From positions 62,001-126,000 of the forward strand of contig DATAJX010000005.1 of the NCBI GenBank assembly GCA_036261915.1: DNA of 64,000 nucleotides, in the 5' to 3' direction. This stretch comes from DATAJX01 sp036261915 (lineage in GTDB: Bacteria; Pseudomonadota; Alphaproteobacteria; UBA2136; UBA6156). The notes beneath the pieces were generated by a model that saw only the letters and a program-made list of their open reading frames with translations, had not been told where the DNA came from and made no database searches. Within the stretch, counting starts at the first letter, position 1. The number at the start of each line of letters is the position of its first letter. Shown one piece after another: positions 7,744 to 15,358 of the stretch. The position numbers and the translations under genes were made by a program.

Positions 7744-8187
7744 ATGTCCAAAATCAGGTTTCTTTCCATGGCTGTGGCCATCGCCACGGTCGGGCTTGCC
7801 TTCGCCATCCCGCCCCCGGCGGCGGCCAGCGGAGGCCCCAAAACCGGGCCCATAGTCGGCAAGTCCACTACCACCATCGCTCCATCGCTCGCCGCCCTCG
7901 GCGTCAAACGTCCGGTCGTCCTCGTTCTCACGGAACCCACGGCTCTCGTCGGCAATGAGCGCCTCCTGGCCCGTGGATCGAGCAAGAATGAACCGACGGT
8001 CGTCACCGAAAACGGGTTGCTCAGGCACCCCATCTCACCACTGGCACGGGCGGCCAACCAGGCCTTCCCCGGCGAAGGCCACACGGCCAAAGCCGACGGC
8101 GGCACCGAACTGATCGACGGCGGGTTCATTCTCGCCAGTACCGACGGCGGCGTGATCACCCGGTCACCCATCGATACGAGAATCTAG
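7744..8187 (+). CDS. Exported protein, unknown
   Basis: A 147-residue protein with a signal peptide (MSKIRFLSMAVAIATVGLAFA, probable cleavage after AAA near residue 28). The mature part has no Cys and no recognisable domain; it is rich in Gly, Thr, Pro and Ala. AGGGAG lies 9 bases upstream of the ATG. A bidirectional hairpin separates it from the convergent TlpA-like gene. Function unknown. Confidence 0.6.
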   Translation: MSKIRFLSMAVAIATVGLAFAIPPPAAASGGPKTGPIVGKSTTTIAPSLAALGVKRPVVLVLTEPTALVGNERLLARGSSKNEPTVVTENGLLRHPISPLARAANQAFPGEGHTAKADGGTELIDGGFILASTDGGVITRSPIDTRI

Positions 8188-8209
8188 CCGCCAGGCTGGT
8201 TCCAAAACC

Positions 8210-8240
8210 AAATGCCCCACCGCAAGGTGGGGCATTTTCT
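8210..8240. terminator. Bidirectional terminator
   Basis: AAATGCCCCACC / GGTGGGGCATTT around GCAA serves the exported protein gene on the plus strand and the TlpA-like gene on the minus strand, whose stop codon it touches. Confidence 0.85.
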
Positions 8241-8763
8241 ATTTGAGGGCCGCGTCCATCTTCGCCAGCATCTTCGGGTGGTTCCACTCGCGCGCGCCCG
8301 CCGCCACCAGCTTCACGGTGCCCGACACATCCAGCAGATAACTCGCCGGCAGCGCCCGGCTGCCAACAGCGGGCGTGGTCACCATGCCCAGGCTGTCCCA
8401 CAGCACGGTCATGCCGGGGCCCAGGTTCTCGCGCTTCAAATAGGCACGAATATCCGCCGCATCCTTGTCGGTGCTTATCGCCACAACCGCATACTTCCCG
8501 CCCTGCCCCAGCGCGGCAAGGCTGGGCAACTCCTCGGTGCACGGCGCACACCACGTGGCCCACACGTTCAGCAGCACGGGCCTGCCCTGCGCCAGAATAT
8601 CCTTCAGCGCCACCGTCTTGCCGTCTAAATCCTGCACGGTCAGCGCGGCCACGTTCCTGCCCACGTATTTCTGAAGATACGCACTCGCCGCCCCGTCGGC
8701 CGCGTTCTCGCACCCGGCCAACAGCACAGCTACCAGCAAAACAAAACTACGCAACGCTGGCAC
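8239..8763 (-). CDS. TlpA-like thioredoxin-fold lipoprotein
   Basis: A periplasmic thiol-disulfide oxidoreductase of the TlpA/ResA type. The active site is WCAPC (residues 71-75); the fold continues with VVAISTDKDAADIRAYL and an ALPASYLLD cis-proline segment. The N-terminus has a lipobox ending LLAGC (Cys 18), so it is probably anchored to a membrane. I use the GTG at 8763 (174 residues); a TTG at 8754 is equally possible. The longer ATG at 8865 is rejected because it would bury the lipobox at residue 50 and overlap the upstream regulator by 119 bases. The chosen start overlaps the regulator gene by 17 bases, so the two are probably co-translated. Confidence 0.82.
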   Translation of the reverse strand: MPALRSFVLLVAVLLAGCENAADGAASAYLQKYVGRNVAALTVQDLDGKTVALKDILAQGRPVLLNVWATWCAPCTEELPSLAALGQGGKYAVVAISTDKDAADIRAYLKRENLGPGMTVLWDSLGMVTTPAVGSRALPASYLLDVSGTVKLVAAGAREWNHPKMLAKMDAALK

Positions 8764-9337
8764 CCGCGCGCAGCAGGCTATGAACCGCCAATTTCCACTT
8801 CGCCTCCATCGCCACCTGCGGCAACGCAAAGGCATAGGCCAGCGCGGTGCCCGCCACCAGGCCAAACATCAGCTCGGTGGCCTGTTCAGGCGTCACGTCG
8901 CGGGCCAGCAGGCCCTGCACTTCCATGGGTTTTAAAATCTGGAAAAGCTGCGCCCGCACCTTGCCGTTCAGCAGCTTCAGCCGCTCGGCCATGGGTGCGG
9001 CCTCGGTGCTGCCGCCGCCCAGCAGCATGCGCGCCAAACCGGGGTGCCCGGCCACAAAGGCCATCAACTGGCTGAACACGGTTTCCAGGCGCTTCACCAG
9101 GTCGGGTTCGGTCTGGGCGGCCTTGTTGAAGGGCCCCAGCAGGTTCACTTCCATGTAGCTGGCAATGGCCTCAAAAATCTCGTCCTTGCTTTTGTAGTGG
9201 CGGTAAATGGCGCCGTCGGTCACATGAATTTCCGCGGCAATGCGCTGCACGGTGATCTTGTTGGCGGGGTTTTCCAGCAGGCGCGCAACCGCCTGCAAAA
9301 TCCGCAGTTGCCCTTCGCTTAAGTCACCCATCGCCAT
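8747..9337 (-). CDS. TetR-family regulator, SlmA-like
   Basis: A 196-residue regulator. The N-terminal helix-turn-helix covers about residues 12-60 (KITVQRIAAEIHVTDGAIYR, then HYKSKDEIFEAI). The core layout and motifs such as HPGLARMLLG and GKVRAQLFQIL resemble SlmA, the nucleoid-occlusion factor that binds DNA and inhibits FtsZ; whether it has that role in this organism is unknown. The start at 9337 is preceded by AAGGAA; the longer frame to 9436 lacks a site. An inverted repeat at 9365/9403 in front of it suggests autoregulation. It is followed by, and overlaps, the TlpA-like gene. Confidence 0.82.
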   Translation of the reverse strand: MAMGDLSEGQLRILQAVARLLENPANKITVQRIAAEIHVTDGAIYRHYKSKDEIFEAIASYMEVNLLGPFNKAAQTEPDLVKRLETVFSQLMAFVAGHPGLARMLLGGGSTEAAPMAERLKLLNGKVRAQLFQILKPMEVQGLLARDVTPEQATELMFGLVAGTALAYAFALPQVAMEAKWKLAVHSLLRAGASVA

Positions 9338-9364
9338 GCTTATTATTCCTTCTGATGTAAACAA

Positions 9365-9410
9365 ACGCTTACCATTAAAAACCCCCTGCCAGCAAGCCCC
9401 TTGTAAGCGT
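9365..9410. promoter_or_regulatory. Inverted repeat in the regulator's promoter region
   Basis: ACGCTTAC (9365-9372) and GTAAGCGT (9403-9410) are perfect 8-bp inverted arms about 30 bases apart, 28-73 bases upstream of the TetR-like start. The right arm overlaps the -35 box of the divergent promoter at 9401. The two arms could be half-sites for that regulator. Confidence 0.4.
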
Positions 9411-9429
9411 AATTGCAAGGGCCTATATA
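9401..9429 (+). promoter_or_regulatory. Promoter for the gene at 9478
   Basis: TTGTAA (9401-9406), a 17-base spacer, then TATATA (9424-9429). The transcript would start about 40 bases before the ATG. Confidence 0.55.
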
Positions 9430-9477
9430 CCAGCAACTACACCAAGCCCCATCTGCGCAACCCGGAGTTTACAGCGC

Positions 9478-9888
9478 ATGTCACAGTTTAAAATCTCAAT
9501 CCTGCTTAACCGCACCAAAGAGCTTATCGAGGGCGACCAGTGGTTTTCCTCCAGGCACCAAACGCTGGAACTGGCGCAGGCCGAATCCGACGGCGACACC
9601 CACCACGTCTTCGCGGTGTTCGAAAAGATCAGCCCCATCGCAGGCCACTACTTCGCCTTTTATCTCAACGGCGCCAAGGTCAAACGCTACGAGGTCCGCA
9701 GCGGCACGCGCGTGCTGGCCAGCGGCACCACGGTCGACGAACTCGACACCCTCACCGAAAAAGCGCGCGACCTCTCGATGCGCGACAGCGGCATCACCCT
9801 CACCGACCTGCTGCAACGCCACCCCATGGTGTTCCGCAACGGCAAGGCCCTCAATCCCGATTTCAGCCCAGCCGAAAACGCCGCCTGA
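9478..9888 (+). CDS. Conserved-looking hypothetical protein, 136 residues
   Basis: A soluble protein with no signal peptide, beginning MSQFKISILLNRTKELIEG. The middle alternates short strands (HHVFAVFEKISPIAGHYFAF, then VKRYEVRSGTRVLASGTTV), suggesting a mostly beta fold, then a helical end. It is transcribed away from the SlmA-like regulator from a good promoter whose -35 box overlaps a candidate operator, so it may be the regulator's target. A plain Shine-Dalgarno is not obvious (CCGGAG lies 11 bases upstream). No family recognised. Confidence 0.6.
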   Translation: MSQFKISILLNRTKELIEGDQWFSSRHQTLELAQAESDGDTHHVFAVFEKISPIAGHYFAFYLNGAKVKRYEVRSGTRVLASGTTVDELDTLTEKARDLSMRDSGITLTDLLQRHPMVFRNGKALNPDFSPAENAA

Positions 9889-9890
9889 AC

Positions 9891-9918
9891 CAAAACGCGC
9901 CCCCCGGGGCGCGTTTTG
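9891..9918. terminator. Bidirectional terminator between 9478 gene and yidC
   Basis: A 13-bp perfect stem CAAAACGCGCCCC / GGGGCGCGTTTTG with a 2-base loop between convergent genes. Confidence 0.9.
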
Positions 9919-9927
9919 CATGGGCGG

Positions 9928-11658
9928 TTATTTGTCCTTCCGCAGCATGTAATATTGCTGGGCAACCGAAAGCACGTTGTTGCACAGCCAGTAAAACACC
10001 AACCCGGCCGGAAAGCTCAAAAACATCACGGTGAACATCACCGGCATCCACTTGAACACCATCTGCTGGGTCGGGTCGGCGGCGGGCGGCTGCAGTTGCA
10101 TCTGCACGTACATGCTGGCGCCCATCAGCACTGGCAGCACGTAATACGGGTCCATCACGCTCAGGTCATGGATCCAAAAGCTCGTCAGCGGCGCATGGCG
10201 CAGTTCAAACGCCACCAGTACCACCTTGTACATGGCGAAGAAGATGGGGATCTGGATGAGCGTCGGCCAGCAGCCGCCCATCGGGTTCACCTTTTCGCGG
10301 CTGTACAGTTCCATGGTCTTCAGCGCCAGCGCCTGCTGGTCGCCCGCGTGCTGTTCACGCAGGCGGGTGATCTCCGGCGTCAGCTTCTTCATCTTCGCCA
10401 TGGCGCGGTAGCTCTTGTTGGCCAGGGGGAAGGTCGCCAGCTTCAGCAGCAGCGTAATGGCAAAAATGGCCAAACCCCAGCTGTGCAGCCAGCCGTGCAG
10501 CATCAGCAGCAGGGTGTGCAGCGGCTTGGCGATCACCGCAAACCAGCCCCAATCAATGGCGCGTTCCATGCCCTGCCCGGCGGCTTCCAGCAGCTCCTGC
10601 TGCTTCGGCCCGGCGTAAATCTTATAACGCACGTCGGCCTGCCCGCCGGCGGGCACGGTCACGTCGCGCTGCACGTTGGCGCTGTACAGGTCGGTGCCGC
10701 CGTTGTTCACAAAGCGGAAATCGCGCGCCACCTCGCCGTTCCCCTGCACGGGCAAAATGCCGGTCATGAAGTACTGGGTGGTGATGCCCCACCAGCCGCC
10801 GTCACCCGCCACGGCAGCGGTGCGGGTCTCCTTCTTGATGTCGGAGAACTTGCCTTCATGCACGATCTCCTTGCCGTCGGCATTCACCACCACGCCCATC
10901 GGGCCCGAGTAGTTCACCCAGCTGCTGTGCTCGTTGGGCTCGGCGCCGCCGGTGCGGTTCACGCGGGTGTAGTGGCGCAGCGTCACCGGCAACTGCGCGG
11001 TGTTCCAAACGCGATCGACCACGTCAATTAAATAACTGCCGGGCTGCAACGTCAGGGTGCGCTCAAAGGTCTGGCCGCTGGCGTTCTTAAAAACCATGGT
11101 GGCGGTGCCCGCCACGCTGCCCTGGGCAATGCTGCCCTGCTGCTGCCACACGGCACCGGCGTCCGGCACCTGCATGCCGCCCACGCTCTGCCAGCCGCTG
11201 TCCAGCCAGGTGCTCAGCGGTTGCCCGCTCTCGCCGTTCAGCAGCGCCACGCCGCCGGGTTGGCCCAAATGGGCTTCAAACTTGTTCAGGGTCAGGGTGT
11301 CCAGCTTGCCGCCCACCAGGTTGTAGCCCAGGTGCAGCACGTCGTTGGCCAGCACAATTTCCTTCATGGCAGGCACCGCCGCGGCGGCCGGGGCCACCGG
11401 CGCACCGTTTTGCGACAGTTGCGCATCATTTTGCGACATTCCGGCGCCATTTTTCGACACCTCCGCACCCTTTTGCGACATCGCCGCATCCTTGGCGCTA
11501 CCACCCTGCACGCTCTGGGGCGCGTTCCAGCCGCCCAGCGCATGCTTGCCGAAACCGAAGTAACTGACCGCGTCAAAACCCAATAAAATCAAGCCACTAA
11601 GCACCACAGCCAGCAGCAACCGGCGGCGCTGCGACGTGTCGGGGGTAACATCCTTCAT
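9928..11658 (-). CDS. yidC: Membrane protein insertase YidC
   Basis: Inserts proteins into the inner membrane, alone or with SecYEG. 576 residues, a normal Gram-negative length. There is an N-terminal membrane helix (13-33), a large periplasmic domain, and five C-terminal helices ending FPAGLVFYWLCNNVLSVAQQ. The linker after the first helix holds four tandem heptads (residues 60-87) of pattern [MLV]S[QK][KN][GD]A, visible in DNA as TGCGACA or TTCGACA every 21 bases. The ATG shares a base with the yidD stop (TAATG), and GGAG sits upstream, so translation is coupled. An ATG farther upstream (11712) would overlap yidD. Confidence 0.96.
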   Translation of the reverse strand: MKDVTPDTSQRRRLLLAVVLSGLILLGFDAVSYFGFGKHALGGWNAPQSVQGGSAKDAAMSQKGAEVSKNGAGMSQNDAQLSQNGAPVAPAAAAVPAMKEIVLANDVLHLGYNLVGGKLDTLTLNKFEAHLGQPGGVALLNGESGQPLSTWLDSGWQSVGGMQVPDAGAVWQQQGSIAQGSVAGTATMVFKNASGQTFERTLTLQPGSYLIDVVDRVWNTAQLPVTLRHYTRVNRTGGAEPNEHSSWVNYSGPMGVVVNADGKEIVHEGKFSDIKKETRTAAVAGDGGWWGITTQYFMTGILPVQGNGEVARDFRFVNNGGTDLYSANVQRDVTVPAGGQADVRYKIYAGPKQQELLEAAGQGMERAIDWGWFAVIAKPLHTLLLMLHGWLHSWGLAIFAITLLLKLATFPLANKSYRAMAKMKKLTPEITRLREQHAGDQQALALKTMELYSREKVNPMGGCWPTLIQIPIFFAMYKVVLVAFELRHAPLTSFWIHDLSVMDPYYVLPVLMGASMYVQMQLQPPAADPTQQMVFKWMPVMFTVMFLSFPAGLVFYWLCNNVLSVAQQYYMLRKDK

Positions 11659-11930
11659 TATAACTCCTTGATTTTTAAGCGTTTTAACCACAAAGGCAGC
11701 GCATCGTGCCATACGGCGGGTACGGGGTCAAACCCGTGCCCACCCCAGGGCCCGCAACGTAAAATACGCAGCAATCCCAATAACATACCTAAAATCATAC
11801 CGTGCTTTTGCACCGCCTGCCGGGCATAGGCCGAGCAGTGCGGGTGGTAGCGGCAATGCCCGCCCAAAACCGCCGCAAAACTCAATTGATACAACCGGAT
11901 AGCAGCATCCACCACCCCGCGTACCTTCAC
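11658..11930 (-). CDS. yidD: Membrane protein insertion efficiency factor YidD
   Basis: A 90-residue protein thought to help insertion at the membrane. The family signature is complete: CRYHPHCSAYARQAVQKHG (30-48), then the RCGPWGGHGFDPVP segment. It begins with GTG at 11930, which overlaps the rnpA stop (GTGA), and its stop overlaps the yidC start. Standard rpmH-rnpA-yidD-yidC context. Confidence 0.95.
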   Translation of the reverse strand: MKVRGVVDAAIRLYQLSFAAVLGGHCRYHPHCSAYARQAVQKHGMILGMLLGLLRILRCGPWGGHGFDPVPAVWHDALPLWLKRLKIKEL

Positions 11931-12283
11931 AGCCTCAACCCCGCCTTCAGCAACGCGCCGCGCATGTCGGCTTCCAACTTATTGTAATCAATGGTTAAAA
12001 TCGCTTCCTTGGCGATCCAGGCCAACATCTTACCCTTGCCCTGGGCCTTTTCGTTCAGCGTAAAAAGTTTGGCAAAACAAGCCTTTAGCCTGCGCCGCGC
12101 CCGGTTGCGGGCCACCGCGTTGCCCACGCTTTTGGTACTGGAGGTGTAGCCCACGGCCACACCGCTTTCGGCAGCGTTTTCAAGGTGTTGCAATACAAAT
12201 GAGGGGGTAGAAACGCGTTGTCCCTCGGCCTTGAGCCGAAGGAATTCTTCGCGTTTTTTGAGAACCCGCACAGCGGGTAGCAT
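11927..12283 (-). CDS. rnpA: Ribonuclease P protein component
   Basis: Protein subunit of RNase P, which matures tRNA 5' ends together with the RnpB RNA. 118 residues; the RNA-binding RNR box is VGNAVARNRARRRLK (about 53-67). It starts 12 bases after the rpmH stop with a weak ribosome-binding site, as expected for translation coupled to the strongly expressed upstream gene. Confidence 0.95.
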   Translation of the reverse strand: MLPAVRVLKKREEFLRLKAEGQRVSTPSFVLQHLENAAESGVAVGYTSSTKSVGNAVARNRARRRLKACFAKLFTLNEKAQGKGKMLAWIAKEAILTIDYNKLEADMRGALLKAGLRL

Positions 12284-12295
12284 AGGTAAAAAAAC

Positions 12296-12436
12296 CTAGG
12301 CAGTCAGCCGCTTGCGGCCCTTGGCGCGGCGGCGCTTGACGATTTTTACGCCGTCGGCCGTGGCCATGCGGGTACGAAAGCCATGGCGGCGCTTGCGCAC
12401 CAGCTTGCTCGGTTGATAAGTACGTTTGGTCGCCAT
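12296..12436 (-). CDS. rpmH: Ribosomal protein bL34
   Basis: 46 residues beginning MATKRTYQPSKLVRKRRHGF, the classic L34 N-terminus, and ending KRRRAKGRKRLTA. AAGGAG precedes the ATG with good spacing. It is the first gene of the operon and is divergent from the cytochrome c gene. Confidence 0.98.
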   Translation of the reverse strand: MATKRTYQPSKLVRKRRHGFRTRMATADGVKIVKRRRAKGRKRLTA

Positions 12437-12499
12437 GTGGTTAACTCCTTATGTAGCAGCGGCTTTGCCACAGCAAAAGGCAGCCGTCAACCTGTGCTG

Positions 12500-12528
12500 T
12501 TGACGTTGTGCCCTGCCCCCACTAGGTT
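12500..12528 (+). promoter_or_regulatory. Candidate promoter of the cytochrome c gene
   Basis: TTGACG (12500-12505), a 17-base spacer, TAGGTT (12523-12528). The predicted start of transcription falls within a few bases of the ATG at 12536, so the message may be leaderless. Confidence 0.4.
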
Positions 12529-12535
12529 GCGGCGC

Positions 12536-13060
12536 ATGAGCCCGTTCGTTCGCATCTTCATTTACAGCGTGATTGTCGCAGATCTGTTCGCCATCGTGGT
12601 TTTTGGCGGTCGTTTTATTTTGAGCGGTTCGATCTTAAACGAACCCCATGCCGAAAAAATCGTTGTGGCTGGCGCCGAATCGGCTACTGCTGCCAGCGGC
12701 GCGCCCGCCGAAGCCGCCCCCGCCTTTGACCTGGCGACCTACGTGGCCGACCCGGTGAAGGGCGAGAAAGTAGCTGCTAAGTGTAAGGCCTGCCACACTT
12801 TTGAGAGCGGTGGGCCCAACCGCACCGGGCCGAACCTGTTCGGTATCGATGGCGCTCCGGTGACCCACAAAGGTGACTTCAGCTACAGCAGCGCGATGGT
12901 GGCCGAGAAGGGCAAGATCGGCACCTGGACCGAGGCTAACCTGTTCAAATACCTGGAAGATCCGCAAGGATTTGTGCCGGGGACCAAGATGCAGTTCAAC
13001 GGCATCAAGAACCCCGCCGAGCGCGCCGACCTGATCGCCTGGCTGAAAACACTGAAGTAG
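12536..13060 (+). CDS. Membrane-anchored cytochrome c (CycM / c552 type)
   Basis: A 174-residue class I cytochrome c carrying electrons at the periplasmic face. Residues 1-30 form a membrane anchor (VRIFIYSVIVADLFAIVVFG). After an Ala-rich linker the haem site is CKACH (83-87), and the axial Met is in GTKM (Met 152). This layout matches CycM of alphaproteobacteria, which links the bc1 complex to the terminal oxidase. The start at 12536 is chosen because it begins at the anchor; the longer frame from 12383 would overlap rpmH. The ribosome-binding site is weak, in line with a possible leaderless message. Confidence 0.9.
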   Translation: MSPFVRIFIYSVIVADLFAIVVFGGRFILSGSILNEPHAEKIVVAGAESATAASGAPAEAAPAFDLATYVADPVKGEKVAAKCKACHTFESGGPNRTGPNLFGIDGAPVTHKGDFSYSSAMVAEKGKIGTWTEANLFKYLEDPQGFVPGTKMQFNGIKNPAERADLIAWLKTLK

Positions 13061-13086
13061 AAAAAGGCCCCTGCGGGGGCCTTTTA
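13061..13086 (+). terminator. Terminator after cytochrome c
   Basis: AAAAAGGCCCC-TGC-GGGGGCCTTTT starting one base after the stop. Confidence 0.9.
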
Positions 13087-13100
13087 AGTGGCGCTGAAGC

Positions 13101-13204
13101 GATGCGCCGGTGATGCGCGGCTGTACACTTGTGATGCGCGGATGTCGGTTTTTGCCCCGTTCGTGTCGCGAAATGATGCGCCGGTGATGCGTGGATGTCG
13201 GTTT
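13101..13204. repeat. Duplicated GATGCG-type repeat
   Basis: GATGCGCCGGTGATGCG occurs at 13101-13117 and exactly again at 13175-13191, each followed by a GGATGTCGGTTT block (the first after a 20-base insert that contains one more GTGATGCGCG). A near copy (16 of 17 bases) lies at 52728-52744. There is no open frame across it. Confidence 0.7.
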
Positions 13205-13316
13205 GGGGGTTGATGGGGAGCGACGGGCTGGGTACTGTCACATCTGACACGATCCACCCCTTCTCTTTTCCTCTCCTCCCCCAGCACCACGCGTGCGCTT
13301 TTTTGGAGTTAGACCC

Positions 13317-14027
13317 ATGACCCTGCAAGACCAGGCCTGTGACCCGCTGTTCAGCCCCGTTGAGTTGTCGGAACATATTTACGACCGCAACGATGCGGTG
13401 GATGCCCGCATCGCCCGCGCCGACATGCTGACTCTGGCCGAAGTGAGGGCCCTGCCATCGGACGCGCTGCGCGAGATGCTGTACGTGGCGATCGAGTACT
13501 TTGCCACCGACAGCATGACCAGCAAGCGGCACATGATCGCCCTGCTGGCCGACCCGCGCGTGACACCCCAGTTTGTGAACCGCCGGAACGAGGTGGACAT
13601 GAACGGACGGCCCAAGCGCGCCAGCCTGCTGAACAGCGCCATGCAACTTGTAGTGAAGGACGCCGGCGAAGCCCTGCGCAAGCTGGGCATGGTGAACCAG
13701 TTGCTGGACAAGGGCGCCGCCGACGTGAACCACTGCCGCCACTTTGACGGCATGACCGGGCCGACCACCCTTGCCGCCGCCTGCGACGGCCGGTTGTGGA
13801 AAGGACTGGATGAAATATCGCACTGCGAACTGGTGGCCCGGCTGATGAAGCTGGGCGGCGACCCGATGTATCAACGGCAACCGCACCAGCTTTCGGCCCA
13901 CGAAACGGCACGGCAGTTCACGCGTTACCTGCTGGCGCTGGTGCCGGACCCCAACGAAGGGCAACTGAGCTTTCAGTTCCCCTCGACCAAGCGGGGTTCG
14001 TACCGCAGCGAATTGGCCCTGACCTGA
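13317..14027 (+). CDS. Ankyrin-repeat-like protein
   Basis: 236 residues, no signal peptide. Degenerate ankyrin-like units can be seen in the second half: MVNQLLDKGAADVNHCRHFDG then TTLAAACDG, and ELVARLMKLGGDPMYQ, separated by a longer linker than normal. Such proteins mediate protein contacts; no partner is suggested. GGAG precedes the ATG at 13317 (MTLQDQACD); the ATG at 13293 has no site. It is a single gene with its own terminator, in an accessory-looking stretch. Confidence 0.6.
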   Translation: MTLQDQACDPLFSPVELSEHIYDRNDAVDARIARADMLTLAEVRALPSDALREMLYVAIEYFATDSMTSKRHMIALLADPRVTPQFVNRRNEVDMNGRPKRASLLNSAMQLVVKDAGEALRKLGMVNQLLDKGAADVNHCRHFDGMTGPTTLAAACDGRLWKGLDEISHCELVARLMKLGGDPMYQRQPHQLSAHETARQFTRYLLALVPDPNEGQLSFQFPSTKRGSYRSELALT

Positions 14028-14031
14028 CAAC

Positions 14032-14061
14032 AAAAGGCGCCCCTTGCGGGGCGCCTTTTTG
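14032..14061 (+). terminator. Terminator after the ankyrin-like gene
   Basis: AAAAGGCGCCCC-TTGC-GGGGCGCCTTTTTG, a perfect 12-bp stem. Confidence 0.92.
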
Positions 14062-14165
14062 TGCGGCGCGCTGGGGATAAATTTAACCGCAGCGCCGGCT
14101 TTACAGGTGGCAGCGGCGGTTTTAGGTTTGCGCCCGTTACCCACACGTTTAGCAGAGGATGCGCC

Positions 14166-14312
14166 ATGACCGCCACGGACAGCCGCCTTCACGACGACCT
14201 TCACCCGGAGGAAGCCCATTTCGGCTCCCGCATCAATGTGCCGGACCCGCGGCCCGACCCCAAGCCCGCACAACAGCAGGCCCAACAGCCACCGGGCAAA
14301 CAGCAGGCATAA
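14166..14312 (+). CDS. Small Pro/Gln-rich protein, 48 residues
   Basis: Begins MTATDSRLHDDLHPEEAHFG and ends in a Pro/Gln-rich tail. AGAGGA is placed well before the ATG, and a terminator follows 22 bases after the stop, so this is likely a real small gene. Likely disordered; no family recognised. Confidence 0.55.
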   Translation: MTATDSRLHDDLHPEEAHFGSRINVPDPRPDPKPAQQQAQQPPGKQQA

Positions 14313-14334
14313 CCTGCCGACAGCGAAATGAGGA

Positions 14335-14360
14335 AGGCGCCCCGGTGGGGCGCCTTTTTT
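14335..14360 (+). terminator. Terminator after the 48-residue gene
   Basis: AGGCGCCCC-GGT-GGGGCGCCTTTTTT. Confidence 0.9.
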
Positions 14361-14435
14361 GCGCACGTTTTTGGCAAACAGGCATGGTGGGAACCCCAAA
14401 CACGCTATGGTATTACCAGAAAAAAAAGGCTTTTG

Positions 14436-15266
14436 ATGACCCGCCCCCTTGCCCTGTTGATGCTATGCCTGCTGCCCGCGATCGCTGGCGCACAGGTGGA
14501 TGGCGGCCCTTATGTGAGCGGCACGCTGGTGTATGCCGGCGGCGTATCGCTGAAGCCGGCCAACCGCCAGAGTTTTACCGGCAGCGGCACCTGGACCAAG
14601 CCCAGCGGCTACAGCACCAGTGCCATGGCTTACATTCAGTGCTGGGGCGGCGGCGCCAGCGGCGGCCGCGGCACCACCATGAGCTTTGCGAGCGGTGGCG
14701 GCGGCGGCGGGTACAGCGAACGCTGGGTTCTGCTGAGCAGCCTGGGCAGCACCGAAACCGTGACCATTGGCGCCGGCGGCGCGGCCAAGACCAGCCAGGG
14801 CGCGGGCAACGCCGGGGGCAATACCACCTTTGGCAGCTGGCTGACGGCGTATGGCGGCAGCCCGGGCGGCGACGTGCAATCGAGCAACCCGCCGCCTTTT
14901 GGCGGCTCACCCATGAGCCAGGCCGCCAAACAGACATCGCGCATTGATTCGGGCGGCACCTATTATTATTGCGGGGCGGTTGGGCCTTATGAAGGCGGGT
15001 CGGGCATCGGGTCTCCGTGTGCGGCGCCGGAAGCCTCGATGGCCAATTCGATCTACGGCGGCGGCGGCGGCGGGCAGGCCACCACGACCGCGGCCCTGCG
15101 GGCGGGGGGCAGTTCGACCAACGGCGGGGCCGGTGGCGCCGGCGGCTCGGGTTCGGGCGTGGCGGGCACGGCCGGCACCCAGCCGGCCGGCGGCGGCGGC
15201 GGCGCGGTGAACGCCAACAGCGGCGCCGGGGCGGCCGGACAGTGCAACGTGATGGTGTTCAATTAA
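14436..15266 (+). CDS. Exported glycine-rich protein, phage tail fibre-like domain
   Basis: 276 residues with a signal peptide (MTRPLALLMLCLLPAIAGA). Residues 45-75 read FTGSGTWTKPSGYSTSAMAY followed by IQCWGGGASGGRG, the pattern of the glycine-rich domain found in phage tail and bacterial surface proteins. The C-terminal third is Gly/Ala low complexity, with CxxC-like Cys spread through the mature part. The ATG at 14436 follows AAGG. Probably a surface-exposed adhesin-like protein; the phage likeness is only in the domain type, and no other phage genes are nearby. Confidence 0.65.
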   Translation: MTRPLALLMLCLLPAIAGAQVDGGPYVSGTLVYAGGVSLKPANRQSFTGSGTWTKPSGYSTSAMAYIQCWGGGASGGRGTTMSFASGGGGGGYSERWVLLSSLGSTETVTIGAGGAAKTSQGAGNAGGNTTFGSWLTAYGGSPGGDVQSSNPPPFGGSPMSQAAKQTSRIDSGGTYYYCGAVGPYEGGSGIGSPCAAPEASMANSIYGGGGGGQATTTAALRAGGSSTNGGAGGAGGSGSGVAGTAGTQPAGGGGGAVNANSGAGAAGQCNVMVFN

Positions 15267-15358
15267 GGCTGGCGCTTAGGCCACACCGCCCCCGGCGGAT
15301 TGTATGCCCGTGGCCGGTTGGGGTTTTACCCCCCTGCCCCAGCGACTAAACTGCGGGC

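Noticed and set aside
13005..14399. 464-codon minus-strand frame across the ankyrin-like gene
   Set aside because: It runs through two terminators and the repeat; the plus-strand gene has a proper start site and better composition.
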